From: UBA5336 sp964506685
GTDB taxonomy: Bacteria; Pseudomonadota; Alphaproteobacteria; Caulobacterales; Hyphomonadaceae
Length of the DNA stretch: 64,000 nucleotides
Assembly (NCBI GenBank): GCA_964506685.1
Contig: CAZDMQ010000005.1
Location: 19,321 to 83,320, forward strand
Direction: 5' to 3'
Shown here: positions 43,770 through 54,182 of the stretch, one piece after another
How positions within the stretch are numbered: the stretch's first letter is position 1
Layout of the letters: the number at the start of each line of letters is the position of its first letter
Position numbers and translations under genes: made by a program
Notes under the pieces: model-generated
What the model was told of the DNA's origin: nothing
Databases searched by the model: none
The model's input: only the letters and a program-made list of their open reading frames with translations

Positions 43770-44456
43770 CTATCCGGCGTTGAGGGCGTAGCCGGCCGAA
43801 CGGACGGTACGGATCGGGTCCTCGCCGCCATGGCTCCGCAGCGCCTTGCGCAGCCGCCCGACATGCACATCCACGGTGCGCGCCTCGACATACACATCCG
43901 AGCCCCACACGCTGTCGAGCAATTGCTCGCGTGAAAACACCCGGCCGGGGTGCTGCATCAGGTAATCGAGCAGGCGGAACTCGGTGGGGCCGAGATGGAT
44001 CCCCTTGCCATTGCGAATAACGGAGTGGGCCGAACGGTCGATCACGATATCGCCAACCCGGACATGATCCTCGACAAGGCCCGGGCGGATCCGGCGCATC
44101 ACGGCGCGAATGCGCGCCACCAGTTCCGATGTTGAAAAGGGCTTGGTGACATAATCATCGGCACCGGTATTCAGCCCTCGGATCCGGTCGCTCTCTTCCG
44201 ATTTTGCCGTCAGCATGATGATCGGCACATTGGCCGTATCCGTGCCGTTCCGGACGCGGCGGCACACCTCGATGCCCGACACCTTGGGCAGCATCCAGTC
44301 CAGCAAAATGAGGTCCGGCACCCGCTCCTCGAGCTGCATCATCGCCTCTTCGCCATCCTGCGCTGCGGCACATTCATAGCCTTCCCGCTCGAGATTGTAG
44401 CGCAGGAACTCGATTACGGGCATTTCGTCTTCGGCAATCAGGATGTAGGGCTTCAT
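43770..44456 (-). CDS. phoB: Phosphate regulon response regulator PhoB
   Basis: A 228-residue OmpR-type response regulator for phosphate starvation. The receiver domain has the acidic pocket Glu9-Asp10-Glu11, phospho-acceptor Asp53 in LILLDWMLPKVSG, and Lys in YVTKPFS. The winged-helix domain ends VDVHVGRLRKAL and RTVRSAGYALNAG. The start is the ATG at 44456 (MKPYILIAEDE); the frame continues upstream without family similarity. It follows phoU in the pst operon. No phoR is in the window. It would bind the two Pho boxes described below. Confidence 0.96.
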   Translation of the reverse strand: MKPYILIAEDEMPVIEFLRYNLEREGYECAAAQDGEEAMMQLEERVPDLILLDWMLPKVSGIEVCRRVRNGTDTANVPIIMLTAKSEESDRIRGLNTGADDYVTKPFSTSELVARIRAVMRRIRPGLVEDHVRVGDIVIDRSAHSVIRNGKGIHLGPTEFRLLDYLMQHPGRVFSREQLLDSVWGSDVYVEARTVDVHVGRLRKALRSHGGEDPIRTVRSAGYALNAG

Positions 44457-44490
44457 CAGCCGGTTCTCCGTGTGCGAACTGTCGTCAGGG

Positions 44491-45174
44491 TCAGAGCAAG
44501 GGAGCTCTGGGTCGGGCATTAGAGGAGAGATAGTCGCCTGTCACCTGATAGTGCACGACTTCGGCGATGTTGGTGCAATGATCGCCGATCCGTTCGAGGT
44601 TCTTGGCGATGAACATCAGGTGTGCACCCGATGTCACCCGGTCGGCATGGGTCCGCATGTCGAGCAGGACTTCGCGGAACAGTGCATTGTAATGCTGGTC
44701 GATTTCCTCGTCATTCGTCCAGACCCGCAGGGCCAGTCCGGCATCGCCCTCGCGGTAGGCATTCAGTACGCTGTTCAATTGCCGGGCCACCGAGCGGCCC
44801 ATCACATCGACACCCTTGAGCGCCTGGCCAAGCTCTGACTGGTCGATCACCGGCGCCCGCCGGGCAATGTTCTTGGACAGGTCGCCAATGCGTTCGAGGT
44901 CGGACGAGACCTTCAGCCCCGCCACGACAATCCTGAGGTCCGCGGCCAGCGGCTGGCGTAGCGCGAGCAGGCGCACGATGCGACGCTCCAGCTCGGCTTC
45001 CAGCGTGTCGAGCTCGACATCCCGCGCCACCGTCTCTGCCGCCAGCGGGTCGTCGGCGGTGACCACCGCGCGGCAACTGTCGCCGATCATGGTCTCGGCA
45101 ATCCCGCCCATCCGGAGAATATCGGCGGCGAGATGCTCAAGCTCCTCGGAAAAAGATGAAACAATGTGGCGCAT
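44491..45174 (-). CDS. phoU: Phosphate signalling protein PhoU
   Basis: A 227-residue PhoU that links the Pst transporter to PhoR/PhoB and holds the response off when phosphate is plentiful. It has two three-helix PhoU units with the metal-binding patterns DLERIGDLSKNIA near residue 93 and NLERIGDHCTNIAE near residue 193. The start is the ATG at 45174 (MRHIVSSFSEELEHLA), with a weak ribosome binding site. It lies 291 bases after pstB, a gap with no gene I can support, and 34 bases before phoB. Confidence 0.95.
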   Translation of the reverse strand: MRHIVSSFSEELEHLAADILRMGGIAETMIGDSCRAVVTADDPLAAETVARDVELDTLEAELERRIVRLLALRQPLAADLRIVVAGLKVSSDLERIGDLSKNIARRAPVIDQSELGQALKGVDVMGRSVARQLNSVLNAYREGDAGLALRVWTNDEEIDQHYNALFREVLLDMRTHADRVTSGAHLMFIAKNLERIGDHCTNIAEVVHYQVTGDYLSSNARPRAPLL

Positions 45175-45465
45175 GGCAATTCGGATCAGTGTCCATTCCT
45201 TATCATCTCGCCACACCGTGCAGCGGGATCCCGGCACCCGTCGGGCAGCCGGCGCCGCGCCGGGTCACGGCGCAGCAGGCGGGCGGAACGCAGCGGGGGG
45301 TGGAGCAACCGCGCGCACGTCCATCCGGCGGTCCGTTCAACTCTCTGCCCTTGCACGGGCCGCGTCAAGCGGGCTGCCTCGCCGTCATCCAGCCCGCCGC
45401 GACCCTGCGGCCCGCCATCCCCGGCCATCCGGCTTGCGATCGGGCAAGAGACTTGAGCTTCGACC

Positions 45466-46323
45466 TTAACCATACAGTCCCCGGACATAGTCTTCCGTAC
45501 GCTTGTCGACAGGATTCGTGAAGACCTGCTCAGTATCGCCGTATTCGACGAGCTTGCCGAGATGAAAAAACGCCGTTCTCTGCGAGACCCGGGCAGCCTG
45601 TTGCATGGAATGGGTCACGATGACGATGCAATAGTGTTGCCGCAGTTCGTCGATCAGCTCCTCTATCTTCGCCGTCGCGATCGGGTCGAGGGCGGAACAC
45701 GGCTCGTCCATCAGGATGACTTCCGGGCTGACCGCGATGGCCCGGGCAATGCACAGGCGTTGCTGCTGGCCGCCCGACAGGCTTGTCCCCGGTGCGCCCA
45801 GCCGGTCCTTCACCTCGTCCCAGATCCCGGCGCGGCTGAGGCTGTCCTCGACAATCGCATCGAGGTCGGCCTTGCCGGCTGCCAGGCCATGGATGCGCGG
45901 GCCGTAGGCGATATTGTCATAGATGGATTTCGGGAACGGGTTCGGCTTCTGGAACACCATGCCGACACGCGCGCGCAGCAGCACCGGATCCACGCCCTCG
46001 CCGTTCACTTCCTCGCCGTCGATATAGATCTCGCCCTCCACGCGGGCGCTCTCGATCGTGTCGTTCATGCGATTGATACAGCGCAGGAACGTCGATTTTC
46101 CGCAGCCTGACGGCCCGATGAACGCCGTGACGGCTTCCCCCCGGATCGGCATGGAAATGTCGAAGATCGCCTGCTTGTCGCCATAGAAGACGTTGATCTG
46201 CCGGCAGTCCACCTTGACGGGCTCGCCGCCGGTCGGTGCAGGCACCGCAGCGGAGCTTGTCCCGGCCCCGGCTCCTGGGCCGACCACGGTCGCACCGCCG
46301 AGCCTGTCGCTGTTGTCCGCCAT
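45466..46323 (-). CDS. pstB: Phosphate transport ATP-binding protein PstB
   Basis: A 285-residue ABC ATPase driving phosphate uptake. The Walker A motif is GPSGCGKST, the ABC signature LSGGQQQRLCIARA, and Walker B VILMDEPCSALDP. An N-terminal Gly/Ala/Pro-rich tail of about 35 residues precedes the domain. The start is the ATG at 46323, which overlaps the pstA stop by one base (TGATG), seven bases after AAAGGA; an ATG six bases earlier is less well placed. Confidence 0.96.
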   Translation of the reverse strand: MADNSDRLGGATVVGPGAGAGTSSAAVPAPTGGEPVKVDCRQINVFYGDKQAIFDISMPIRGEAVTAFIGPSGCGKSTFLRCINRMNDTIESARVEGEIYIDGEEVNGEGVDPVLLRARVGMVFQKPNPFPKSIYDNIAYGPRIHGLAAGKADLDAIVEDSLSRAGIWDEVKDRLGAPGTSLSGGQQQRLCIARAIAVSPEVILMDEPCSALDPIATAKIEELIDELRQHYCIVIVTHSMQQAARVSQRTAFFHLGKLVEYGDTEQVFTNPVDKRTEDYVRGLYG

Positions 46324-48029
46324 CACCATGTCCTTTCAAATCGCCGGCGCAGGAACACCGCAGCAGCATTCATCAGCACCATGAAGACCAGCAGGACAAT
46401 GATCGCAGCGGCTGTGTTGTATTCCCATGCCCGCTCCGCGCCGGTCGACCACTTGTAGACCAGGACCGGCAGGGCGGTAGCCTCGTCGGTCGGCCCGCTC
46501 GGGACCTCGGCAATGAAGGCGACCATGCCGATCAGCAGCAGGGGCGCGGTCTCACCCAGCGCCCGGGCGAGGCCGATGATCGCGCCGGTCAGGATGCCCG
46601 GTGCGGCAAGCGGCAGGACATGGTGGAACACGGTCTGCGTCGGCGATGCCCCCAGCGCCAGGGCGCCCGAACGGATGGATGGCGGCACCGAGCGCAGCGC
46701 GGCCCGGGCCGCGATGATCACGGTCGGCAGCGTCAGCAGGCCGAGCACCAGTCCGCCCACCAGCGGCACCGAGCGGGGCATGCCGAACACGTTGAGGAAC
46801 ACGGCTGCGCCAAGCAGGCCGAAGATGATCGACGGCACGGCGGCCAGATTGTTGATGTTCACCTCGATCAGTTCGGTCACCCGGTTCTTCGGTGCGAATT
46901 CCTCGAGATAGAGGGCTGCGGCGATGCCAACGGGCACGGCAAAGGCGGCGGTCATCAGCATGGTCAGGATGGAGCCGACCAGGGCGGCGAGCACGCCGGC
47001 AATCTCGGGATAGGTGCTATCGGCATTGGCAAACAGGGCGCCGTTGAACTGCCGCGCAATCCGCCCCTCCGCCGCCAGGGAACGGGTCCAGGCGATCTGC
47101 CGGTCCGTCACGTTCCGCTCGGCCTCCGGCAGGGCAATCAGGCGCACGACCGGCGCCGCGCCGGCGCCACTCCCGCCCGACAGCCTGCCGCCGGTCAGCA
47201 TCTCGCCGGTCAGGACGGGGCCATCGGCGCCGGTCACCCGGCCGACCGACGTGCCCTGCTGGATCAGGGTCGATCCCGGATTGGCCGCGATCCGCTCTTC
47301 CAGCCCGTCGCTGGGGGGCGCCAGGGTCAGCGTGAACGTCCCGTCCGCGCCCGCCTCGACCGTGTCGATCCGGCCAGGCCGGACGACCGTCTCGTCTCCG
47401 GCGAGGCCCTTGAGATAGAGGTCGAGATCGTCCGACAGGGCGACCTCGACGGTCTGCTGCGAGCCGATCCGGGCCGGGTCCCGGGCCGTGGCGCGGGCGA
47501 CCGGGAGCAGGGCGAGGCGGGTGACGAGTGCATTCAGTTCGCGGGTGCGCGCGGCCGATTGGGTGGCTTCGGGAAACCGCGTGGCAAGCTGCTCGCGGAC
47601 CAGGACGTAGAAACCCGATACGTTCTCCGCAATGCTTTCGGCATCGTCCACCCCGTCGGGGGCGACGATCTCGGCGCGCAGCGGCAGATCGAACGTCACC
47701 TTGTGGTGGGTGAAGGCGCTGAAGGCCAGTGACCCGATGGAGCCGATCAGGACCAGGAGCATGAACACGGCGACGCCGATGGCGGCCTGGCCGTAGAGCC
47801 TGAAGCGCTGCTCGGCACGCCGGCGCCGTTTCAGGCGGCGCGCGGCCGGACCGGACCCGAGGCGCGACAGGGCCGGGCCGGAGGCTGCCGGGATCGAAGT
47901 GGCTGGCCCGGTGGTGGCTGGACCGGTGGGAGCAGGATCGCGGGAGGCGGAGGCGGCGCCGGCCGGCGTGCCGGTCAATGGTCCCGCTCCGGACGGCCCG
48001 GACGGCTCGGAAGGGGGCGTGTCAGTCAT
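46323..48029 (-). CDS. pstA: Phosphate permease PstA with N-terminal extension
   Basis: A 568-residue PstA permease, longer than the usual 280-430 residues. The first 60 residues are rich in Pro, Ala, Gly, Ser and Thr, followed by an Arg-rich stretch (RRLKRRRRAEQRF). A membrane helix at about 78-100 and a large loop of about 220 residues come next, and the permease domain with PVGIAAALYLEEFAPKNR and its EAA-type loop (LRSVPPSIRSGALALGASP) is at the C-terminus. The ATG at 48029 overlaps the pstC stop by eight bases. The large periplasmic-like loop resembles that of other alphaproteobacterial PstA proteins. Confidence 0.93.
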   Translation of the reverse strand: MTDTPPSEPSGPSGAGPLTGTPAGAASASRDPAPTGPATTGPATSIPAASGPALSRLGSGPAARRLKRRRRAEQRFRLYGQAAIGVAVFMLLVLIGSIGSLAFSAFTHHKVTFDLPLRAEIVAPDGVDDAESIAENVSGFYVLVREQLATRFPEATQSAARTRELNALVTRLALLPVARATARDPARIGSQQTVEVALSDDLDLYLKGLAGDETVVRPGRIDTVEAGADGTFTLTLAPPSDGLEERIAANPGSTLIQQGTSVGRVTGADGPVLTGEMLTGGRLSGGSGAGAAPVVRLIALPEAERNVTDRQIAWTRSLAAEGRIARQFNGALFANADSTYPEIAGVLAALVGSILTMLMTAAFAVPVGIAAALYLEEFAPKNRVTELIEVNINNLAAVPSIIFGLLGAAVFLNVFGMPRSVPLVGGLVLGLLTLPTVIIAARAALRSVPPSIRSGALALGASPTQTVFHHVLPLAAPGILTGAIIGLARALGETAPLLLIGMVAFIAEVPSGPTDEATALPVLVYKWSTGAERAWEYNTAAAIIVLLVFMVLMNAAAVFLRRRFERTW

Positions 48030-49428
48030 ATTTTTCCCGGTAGCGCTGGACCACGCGGAGCGCGATGAGGTTGAAGCAGAGCGTGACCAGGAACAGCACG
48101 AAGCCGAGCGCGAAGGCCGACAGCGTCTTCGGGCTGTCGAATTCGCTGTCCCCGGTCAGCAGGGCGACGATCTGCGCGGTGATGGTGGTGATCTCGCTGG
48201 TCGGGTCGAGCGTGATGGCGGGACGCTGGCCGGCGGCCATGACGACGATCATGGTTTCGCCGATCGCCCGCGAGACGGCCAGCAGCAGGGCGGCAATCAC
48301 CCCGGGCAGGGCGGCTGGCATCACCACGTCCTTGACGGTCTCGGACCTGGTTGCGCCCATGGCCAGGGCCGCATCCCGCAGCGACTGGGGCACGGCATTG
48401 ATGACATCGTCGGACAGCGACGACACGAAGGGGATGATCATCACCCCCATCACCAGCCCGGCGGCCAGCGCATTGGACGGGCTGGCCGCGAAGAACTCGT
48501 CCGGCACGAAGGGGAGGGCGTTGAGCCAGACGGCGAGGCTGCGGACAAGCGGTGCGACCACGAGCAGGGCGAAGAAGCCGTAGACCACGGTGGGCACGCC
48601 GGCGAGGACTTCCAGCACCGGTTTCACGACGGCGCGGAACCGGGGGCTGGCATATTCCGACAGGTAGATCGCCGCATAGAGGCCGACCGGCGCGGCAACG
48701 CACATGGCGATGAGGGCGATCATGAAGGTGCCGAAGAACAGCGGTATGGCGCCGAAGTCGGCATTGGTCTGGGCATTCCATTCCAGCCCGAACAGGAAGG
48801 ACAGGACGGGGATCCGTGCAAAGAACCGCAGGCTCTCGATGAACAGGGAGACCACGATCCCCGCCGTCGTCGCCACCGCGATCGCCGCGCAGATGAACAG
48901 CAGCCAGCGGATGCTGCCCTCGACCCGTTCGCGCGCGCGGAACCCGGTCCCGATCTGCCGCCGGGACCAGGCGAAGCCGAGGCCGGCGACGGTCAGGGCG
49001 AGCAGGAGAAAGCCGGCATTCACCGCGCCCTTGAGGTCGAGATAATGGGCCAGGATGGCCGCAAACAGGCCGTCTGCCTGCAGCCGCTCACCCCTGAGAC
49101 CGGACGCGTCGGCGACCCGGTCGAGATACTGGTCGCGCGCGACCGGTGACAGGTCGGCAAAGCCGGACGGCAGGTCCGGGGCGATCAGGCTGCGCGTGAG
49201 CCATTCCGACAGCAGAAGGTGGGCGACGAGGACAAGGGCTGTCGGCAGGACCACGGCCAGCGCGACGAAATAGCCATGATAGTTCGGCTTGGAGTTGAGC
49301 CGCCCGGCGCCGGCGGCGACCAGCCGGGTGCCATGCCCGCGACCGGCCACGAAGGCGAGGAATCCTCCGGCCGCCATGATGGCGAAGATCAGCCATCCCG
49401 AAGGAAGGTGTCCGAGACTGTGAAGCAT
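48022..49428 (-). CDS. pstC: Phosphate permease PstC
   Basis: A 468-residue PstC permease with an N-terminal extension of about 150 residues carrying two more helices (about residues 10-28 and 53-75), then the canonical permease region with PVGLYAAIYLSEYASPRFRA and the EAA-like loop VPQSLRDAALAMGATRSETV. It is the first gene of pstC-pstA-pstB-phoU-phoB. A Pho box lies 47 bases upstream of the ATG at 49428. pstS is not in the cluster; a PstS-like gene lies at about 56 kb. Confidence 0.94.
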   Translation of the reverse strand: MLHSLGHLPSGWLIFAIMAAGGFLAFVAGRGHGTRLVAAGAGRLNSKPNYHGYFVALAVVLPTALVLVAHLLLSEWLTRSLIAPDLPSGFADLSPVARDQYLDRVADASGLRGERLQADGLFAAILAHYLDLKGAVNAGFLLLALTVAGLGFAWSRRQIGTGFRARERVEGSIRWLLFICAAIAVATTAGIVVSLFIESLRFFARIPVLSFLFGLEWNAQTNADFGAIPLFFGTFMIALIAMCVAAPVGLYAAIYLSEYASPRFRAVVKPVLEVLAGVPTVVYGFFALLVVAPLVRSLAVWLNALPFVPDEFFAASPSNALAAGLVMGVMIIPFVSSLSDDVINAVPQSLRDAALAMGATRSETVKDVVMPAALPGVIAALLLAVSRAIGETMIVVMAAGQRPAITLDPTSEITTITAQIVALLTGDSEFDSPKTLSAFALGFVLFLVTLCFNLIALRVVQRYREKYD

Positions 49429-49474
49429 CCTGCGTACCCGCCGCCGCGTCAGATGGCCTGCTTAATGCTCCAAG

Positions 49475-49492
49475 CTGACAGATCTATGACAG
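49475..49492 (-). promoter_or_regulatory. Pho box of the pst operon
   Basis: On the minus strand CTGTCAT-AGAT-CTGTCAG is a near-perfect pair of seven-base PhoB repeats with the usual four-base spacer (13 of 14 repeat positions match CTGTCAT). It ends 47 bases before the pstC start, and TAAGCA ten bases downstream could be the -10. PhoB encoded in the same operon would therefore control its own synthesis. Confidence 0.88.
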
Positions 49493-49662
49493 TTGCCGGC
49501 CATTTGCCTCGAAACCACAGGAAATTCCGGCAGATCGAGGACGCACGACCGCCCCCGTCTGCCCGCGCTCCTTAATCCGCCTCCGGATCAATGGCAAGGT
49601 CGGCAAGGGGCCTCCTCGCGACCATGCCCCCGGCCCCCGACCCGCCCGGTGCCACCAGCGCG

Positions 49663-49698
49663 GAAAATGAAAAGGGCGACCCACCCGGGGCCGCCCTT
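49663..49698 (-). terminator. Terminator after groEL
   Basis: On the minus strand AAGGGCG pairs with CGCCCTT (49698-49672) around a 13-base GC-rich loop and is followed by TTTCATTTT. It ends the groES-groEL transcript. Confidence 0.7.
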
Positions 49699-49740
49699 CC
49701 AGTCTGCATCGCACGATCAGGGTGTGCGGAGCGAGGGACC

Positions 49741-51387
<1,647 letters not shown>

Positions 51388-51450
51388 GTTCGGATACCTT
51401 TCCTGCAATGATTGTTGATGTTGGTGTTGATGGACCCGGAAGGGGGCAGA

Positions 51451-51741
51451 CTAGGACTCGATCACGCCGAGAATGTCGCTTTCCTTCATGATCATGAGCT
51501 CTTCGCCGTCGATGGTGACTTCGGAGCCCGACCACTTGCCAAACAGCACGCGGTCACCCACCTTCACATCGAGCGGGATACGCTCATTGTCGTCGCCATG
51601 GGCGCCGGCGCCGACGGCGATGATCTCGCCCTCCTGCGGCTTCTCCTTGGCGGTGTCGGGAATGATGATCCCACCAGCGGTCTTTTCGCTTTCTTCGATA
51701 CGACGCACGAGGACGCGGTCGTGGAGCGGACGGAATGCCAT
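51451..51741 (-). CDS. groS: Co-chaperonin GroES
   Basis: A 96-residue lid protein of GroEL. It has FRPLHDRVLVRRIEESEKTA, the mobile loop SEKTAGGIIIPDTAKEKPQE and the end EELMIMKESDILGVIES. The start is the ATG at 51741; an open frame upstream has no family similarity. It is the first gene of groES-groEL, with a CIRCE operator about 55 bases upstream. Confidence 0.98.
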   Translation of the reverse strand: MAFRPLHDRVLVRRIEESEKTAGGIIIPDTAKEKPQEGEIIAVGAGAHGDDNERIPLDVKVGDRVLFGKWSGSEVTIDGEELMIMKESDILGVIES

Positions 51742-51796
51742 GTTTCCCTCTTTTCGTTGGCTCAACTGAGTACAGGGTCGCACCAGTCCCGGTGTG

Positions 51797-51823
51797 TTAG
51801 CACTCAACCGGAGTGACTGCTAG
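51797..51823 (-). promoter_or_regulatory. CIRCE operator (HrcA site) of groESL
   Basis: TTAGCACTC (51797-51805), a nine-base spacer, and GACTGCTAG (51815-51823) form the inverted repeat of CIRCE; the first arm is perfect and the second matches GAGTGCTAA at seven of nine positions. HrcA represses groESL through this element. hrcA itself is not in the window. Confidence 0.85.
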
Positions 51824-51833
51824 CGATGGATCG

Positions 51834-51862
51834 CATTTAGGAAGGCGGGCCGCTGGCGTCAA
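51834..51862 (-). promoter_or_regulatory. Candidate groESL promoter
   Basis: On the minus strand TTGACG (51862-51857) is followed after 17 bases by TAAATG (51839-51834). The CIRCE element lies ten bases downstream, over the expected transcription start, as in other HrcA-controlled promoters. The -10 is weak. Confidence 0.45.
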
Positions 51863-52031
51863 CAATCGCCGCATGAAATTTTACGCACGGGAACAGCCAG
51901 CTGGCCGTGAGTACGGACGCCTGGCAGCAGGCCAGGCCGGTTGATGCCAAATTGCTGTTTTCAATGGAGAATTGTCTTGACGGCCCACCGGGATCCTCGC
52001 AGCCTGCCAGAACCAGCAGAAAGGGTTGGCC

Positions 52032-52304
52032 ATGGTTGCAGACAGGGATTTTCAGGCACAAATCAACGGGGCGCGGCTGACCACTGCCGAAGTGCTCTAT
52101 CACATGCCCGACCATCCTGGCCTGCTGCAGAGTTTTGTCTGGCAAACCCTCGACGTTGCCCCGCAATATCCCCGGCTCGCCCGCTTCCTCGACCATTGGC
52201 GCCGCGAGATCGAGGCGATCATCCATTCGGTCCGCGTTGGCCATGCCGGCCTTGTCTCGCCGGTGGAGATGCGCACGGTCGACGGTGAGTTCCGCATGCA
52301 CTGA
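52032..52304 (+). CDS. usg: Usg family protein
   Basis: A 90-residue protein of the alphaproteobacterial Usg family, first described as an unidentified small gene beside trp genes in Caulobacter. Conserved stretches are LTTAEVLYHMPDHPGLLQSF and PRLARFLDHWRREIEAIIHS followed by VRVGH. The function is unknown. The ATG at 52032 has AAAGGG six bases upstream; a TTG two codons earlier is possible. No trp genes are nearby here. Confidence 0.88.
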   Translation: MVADRDFQAQINGARLTTAEVLYHMPDHPGLLQSFVWQTLDVAPQYPRLARFLDHWRREIEAIIHSVRVGHAGLVSPVEMRTVDGEFRMH

Positions 52305-52416
52305 CTGGCTTTCGGCTGGCTCCGGACCCGCCCCGGACCGGCCCCGGAGCTGGAAGGCCCTGCCGGATACGCCGGATCCTGTCCGCCCCTACCGGCGGCG
52401 GGGTATACTCCCGGAC

Positions 52417-53190
52417 ATGACGATCCTGCATCCCGCTGACGAGCCCCGATTTGCCGCGCTCTGGACCACGCTGTTTGCCCTTGTCGGGGCGCTGGGCGAG
52501 GCGGCAGCGCCGGCTGGTTCGGGGCAGGTCCCGATCCTCCTGGCTGCCCGCCGGCAGGTGCGGGCCGGGCTGCGGCTGGCCGAGGGGCTGTTGCGGCGGA
52601 TGCTGGTGCCCGCCGCCGAGGCCTACATCGCCGAACTGCCGCCCATGCGGACGCGCAGCCTGGCCGCGGCGGCGGGTGCAGGCGCCGACGAGGCGGGCCG
52701 CGCCGATCCGACTGTTGGCCAGGGCTCGGGGGTGCCATCGAGGCGGAGCGATCCGTGGCGCTTTCGCCTGCATGAGGCGGGCGGGCGTGGTCCTGGCGGC
52801 GGGCGGCCATATGTGCCCGACCCGCTGGGTGATCATTTCGGGACCCGCCTCGTCCATATCCGGCGCGAACTGCAACGGTTTTCGACCCTTGTCCTGACAA
52901 TCGAGGCGCCGGGCAATGCGATCTACCGGCTGGCGCTGATCCTCCGGCGCCGGCAGGTCCGCGCCGCCGCAGCGGCGGCTGCTGCCGCGCCCGATGGGCC
53001 CCCACATGGCTCGACACCGGATCAAGCAGAAACAGCCCTGAGCGCGATCCATGTGAGCGGCGCAGCCGCGATACGGGATCAGGGAGACATGATCCCCTTT
53101 TCCGATGCCTGGCAGCCAGCGGCCGAGCTAGGCTGCGATCCCGGCCCGATCCTCCGCGCCCTCGCTACGCGCCCGCCCGGCGATCCGTGA
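52417..53190 (+). CDS. Hypothetical protein, Ala/Arg-rich
   Basis: A 257-residue protein without signal peptide or clear membrane helices. A helical N-terminal half (RFAALWTTLFALVGALGEAA, then RRQVRAGLRLAEGLLRRMLV) is followed by a variable Gly-rich segment and a helical stretch (RLVHIRRELQRFSTLVLTIE) ending in an Ala run. No family is recognised. The ATG at 52417 has no strong ribosome binding site, so start and coding status are moderately certain. Confidence 0.55.
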   Translation: MTILHPADEPRFAALWTTLFALVGALGEAAAPAGSGQVPILLAARRQVRAGLRLAEGLLRRMLVPAAEAYIAELPPMRTRSLAAAAGAGADEAGRADPTVGQGSGVPSRRSDPWRFRLHEAGGRGPGGGRPYVPDPLGDHFGTRLVHIRRELQRFSTLVLTIEAPGNAIYRLALILRRRQVRAAAAAAAAAPDGPPHGSTPDQAETALSAIHVSGAAAIRDQGDMIPFSDAWQPAAELGCDPGPILRALATRPPGDP

Positions 53191-53454
53191 ACGGGCGGCA
53201 CAAGGGGCTGTGCTGCCGTTTCGCAAGGCCCCTTCAGCCTGGTCCGGCGCGCAATGTCTCCCTGCCATTCCTGCTCCTGTTTCCGCTCATTTCCCCGCTC
53301 CTTTCCCCCGCTGCCGTCTCCCGTGCCTGTCCCGCGAAGCTGCCGGGGCGGCTGCGCCCGCCTGCGCATCGTGCAGGCCCCCCCTGCCATTTTTCCGGCG
53401 GCTTGCTATAAGACCTTGGTGTTGGCGTTCAAATTCGCCTGAAGGGGTTACAAG

Positions 53455-54177
53455 ATGGACGGTCTGATCTGGTGGATCCTTCCTGCACTTGCCGGGGTCA
53501 CCGGCCTGATGCTGGTGTTTGCCGGCTTCTCGAAGATGTTCGGCCTGGCGCCCTTTTCCGGCCTGGCGCGGCTGTTCTTCGGGGCCGGGTTCATCGGCCT
53601 CGCCGGCGTGATCTCGCTGGCCGGTCTCAACCTGCAGACCTACAAGCGCCTGACCTTCGAACGTCCCGTCGCCCGGATCAGCTTCGAGGCCACCGATTTG
53701 CCGAATGTCTACCGTGCAAATATCCTGCTCGAAGGCGAGGAAACCCCGCTGGGCGGCGAGGATCATGCCCTGCTGCAACAGGTCGAGGGAGATGAATGGA
53801 CACTCGGCGCGCGCGTCATCAAGTTCAAGCCGCTGTCGAACATGCTGGGCTATGACAGCGTCTACAAGCTCGACCGGTTCACGGTCGGCTATCGTGCCGA
53901 GACCGGCGACAATGTCCGCAAGAGTGTGGTCCCCCTCAGCGACGAGCCGGGGATCGATGTCCGCGCGCTGGCCAGCGAGCAGGGCGGCCGTTTCGGTTTC
54001 TATGACGCGTCCTACGGCTCTGCGGTGTACAATCCCATGGGCGACGGGCTCGCCTATGACATCTACATGACGCAGGATGCGCTGATCGCCCGTTCAGCCA
54101 ATGCCGCGACCCGCGCGCGGATCGGTGAGCCGGTCAATCCGGTGGCCGCCGCCACCCCGCAGGAAGACGGAGAGTAA
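53455..54177 (+). CDS. Membrane protein of unknown function, periplasmic domain
   Basis: A 240-residue protein with two N-terminal membrane helices (about residues 5-27 and 38-60) and a domain of about 150 residues beyond (RPVARISFEATDLPNVYRAN, LLQQVEGDEWTLGARVIKFK, YDSVYKLDRFTVGYRAETGD). Relatives in related bacteria are often labelled as efflux-pump proteins without support; I see no transporter domain. The ATG at 53455 follows AAGGGG. A methyltransferase gene follows five bases later, so the two form an operon. Confidence 0.72.
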   Translation: MDGLIWWILPALAGVTGLMLVFAGFSKMFGLAPFSGLARLFFGAGFIGLAGVISLAGLNLQTYKRLTFERPVARISFEATDLPNVYRANILLEGEETPLGGEDHALLQQVEGDEWTLGARVIKFKPLSNMLGYDSVYKLDRFTVGYRAETGDNVRKSVVPLSDEPGIDVRALASEQGGRFGFYDASYGSAVYNPMGDGLAYDIYMTQDALIARSANAATRARIGEPVNPVAAATPQEDGE

Positions 54178-54182
54178 ACGCC

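Larger units (their letters stand above)
49429..49740. other. 312-bp gap between pstC and groEL
   Basis: It contains the Pho box of the pst operon (49475-49492) and the groEL terminator (49663-49698). The stretch between them has no convincing feature. Confidence 0.7.

Noticed and set aside
45175..45465. Possible gene between pstB and phoU
   Set aside because: Plus-strand frames here are short, Arg/Pro-rich and lack starts with ribosome binding sites.
46236..47732. A 498-codon open frame on the plus strand
   Set aside because: It is antisense to pstA/pstB and consists of Gly, Arg, Gln and His-rich sequence.
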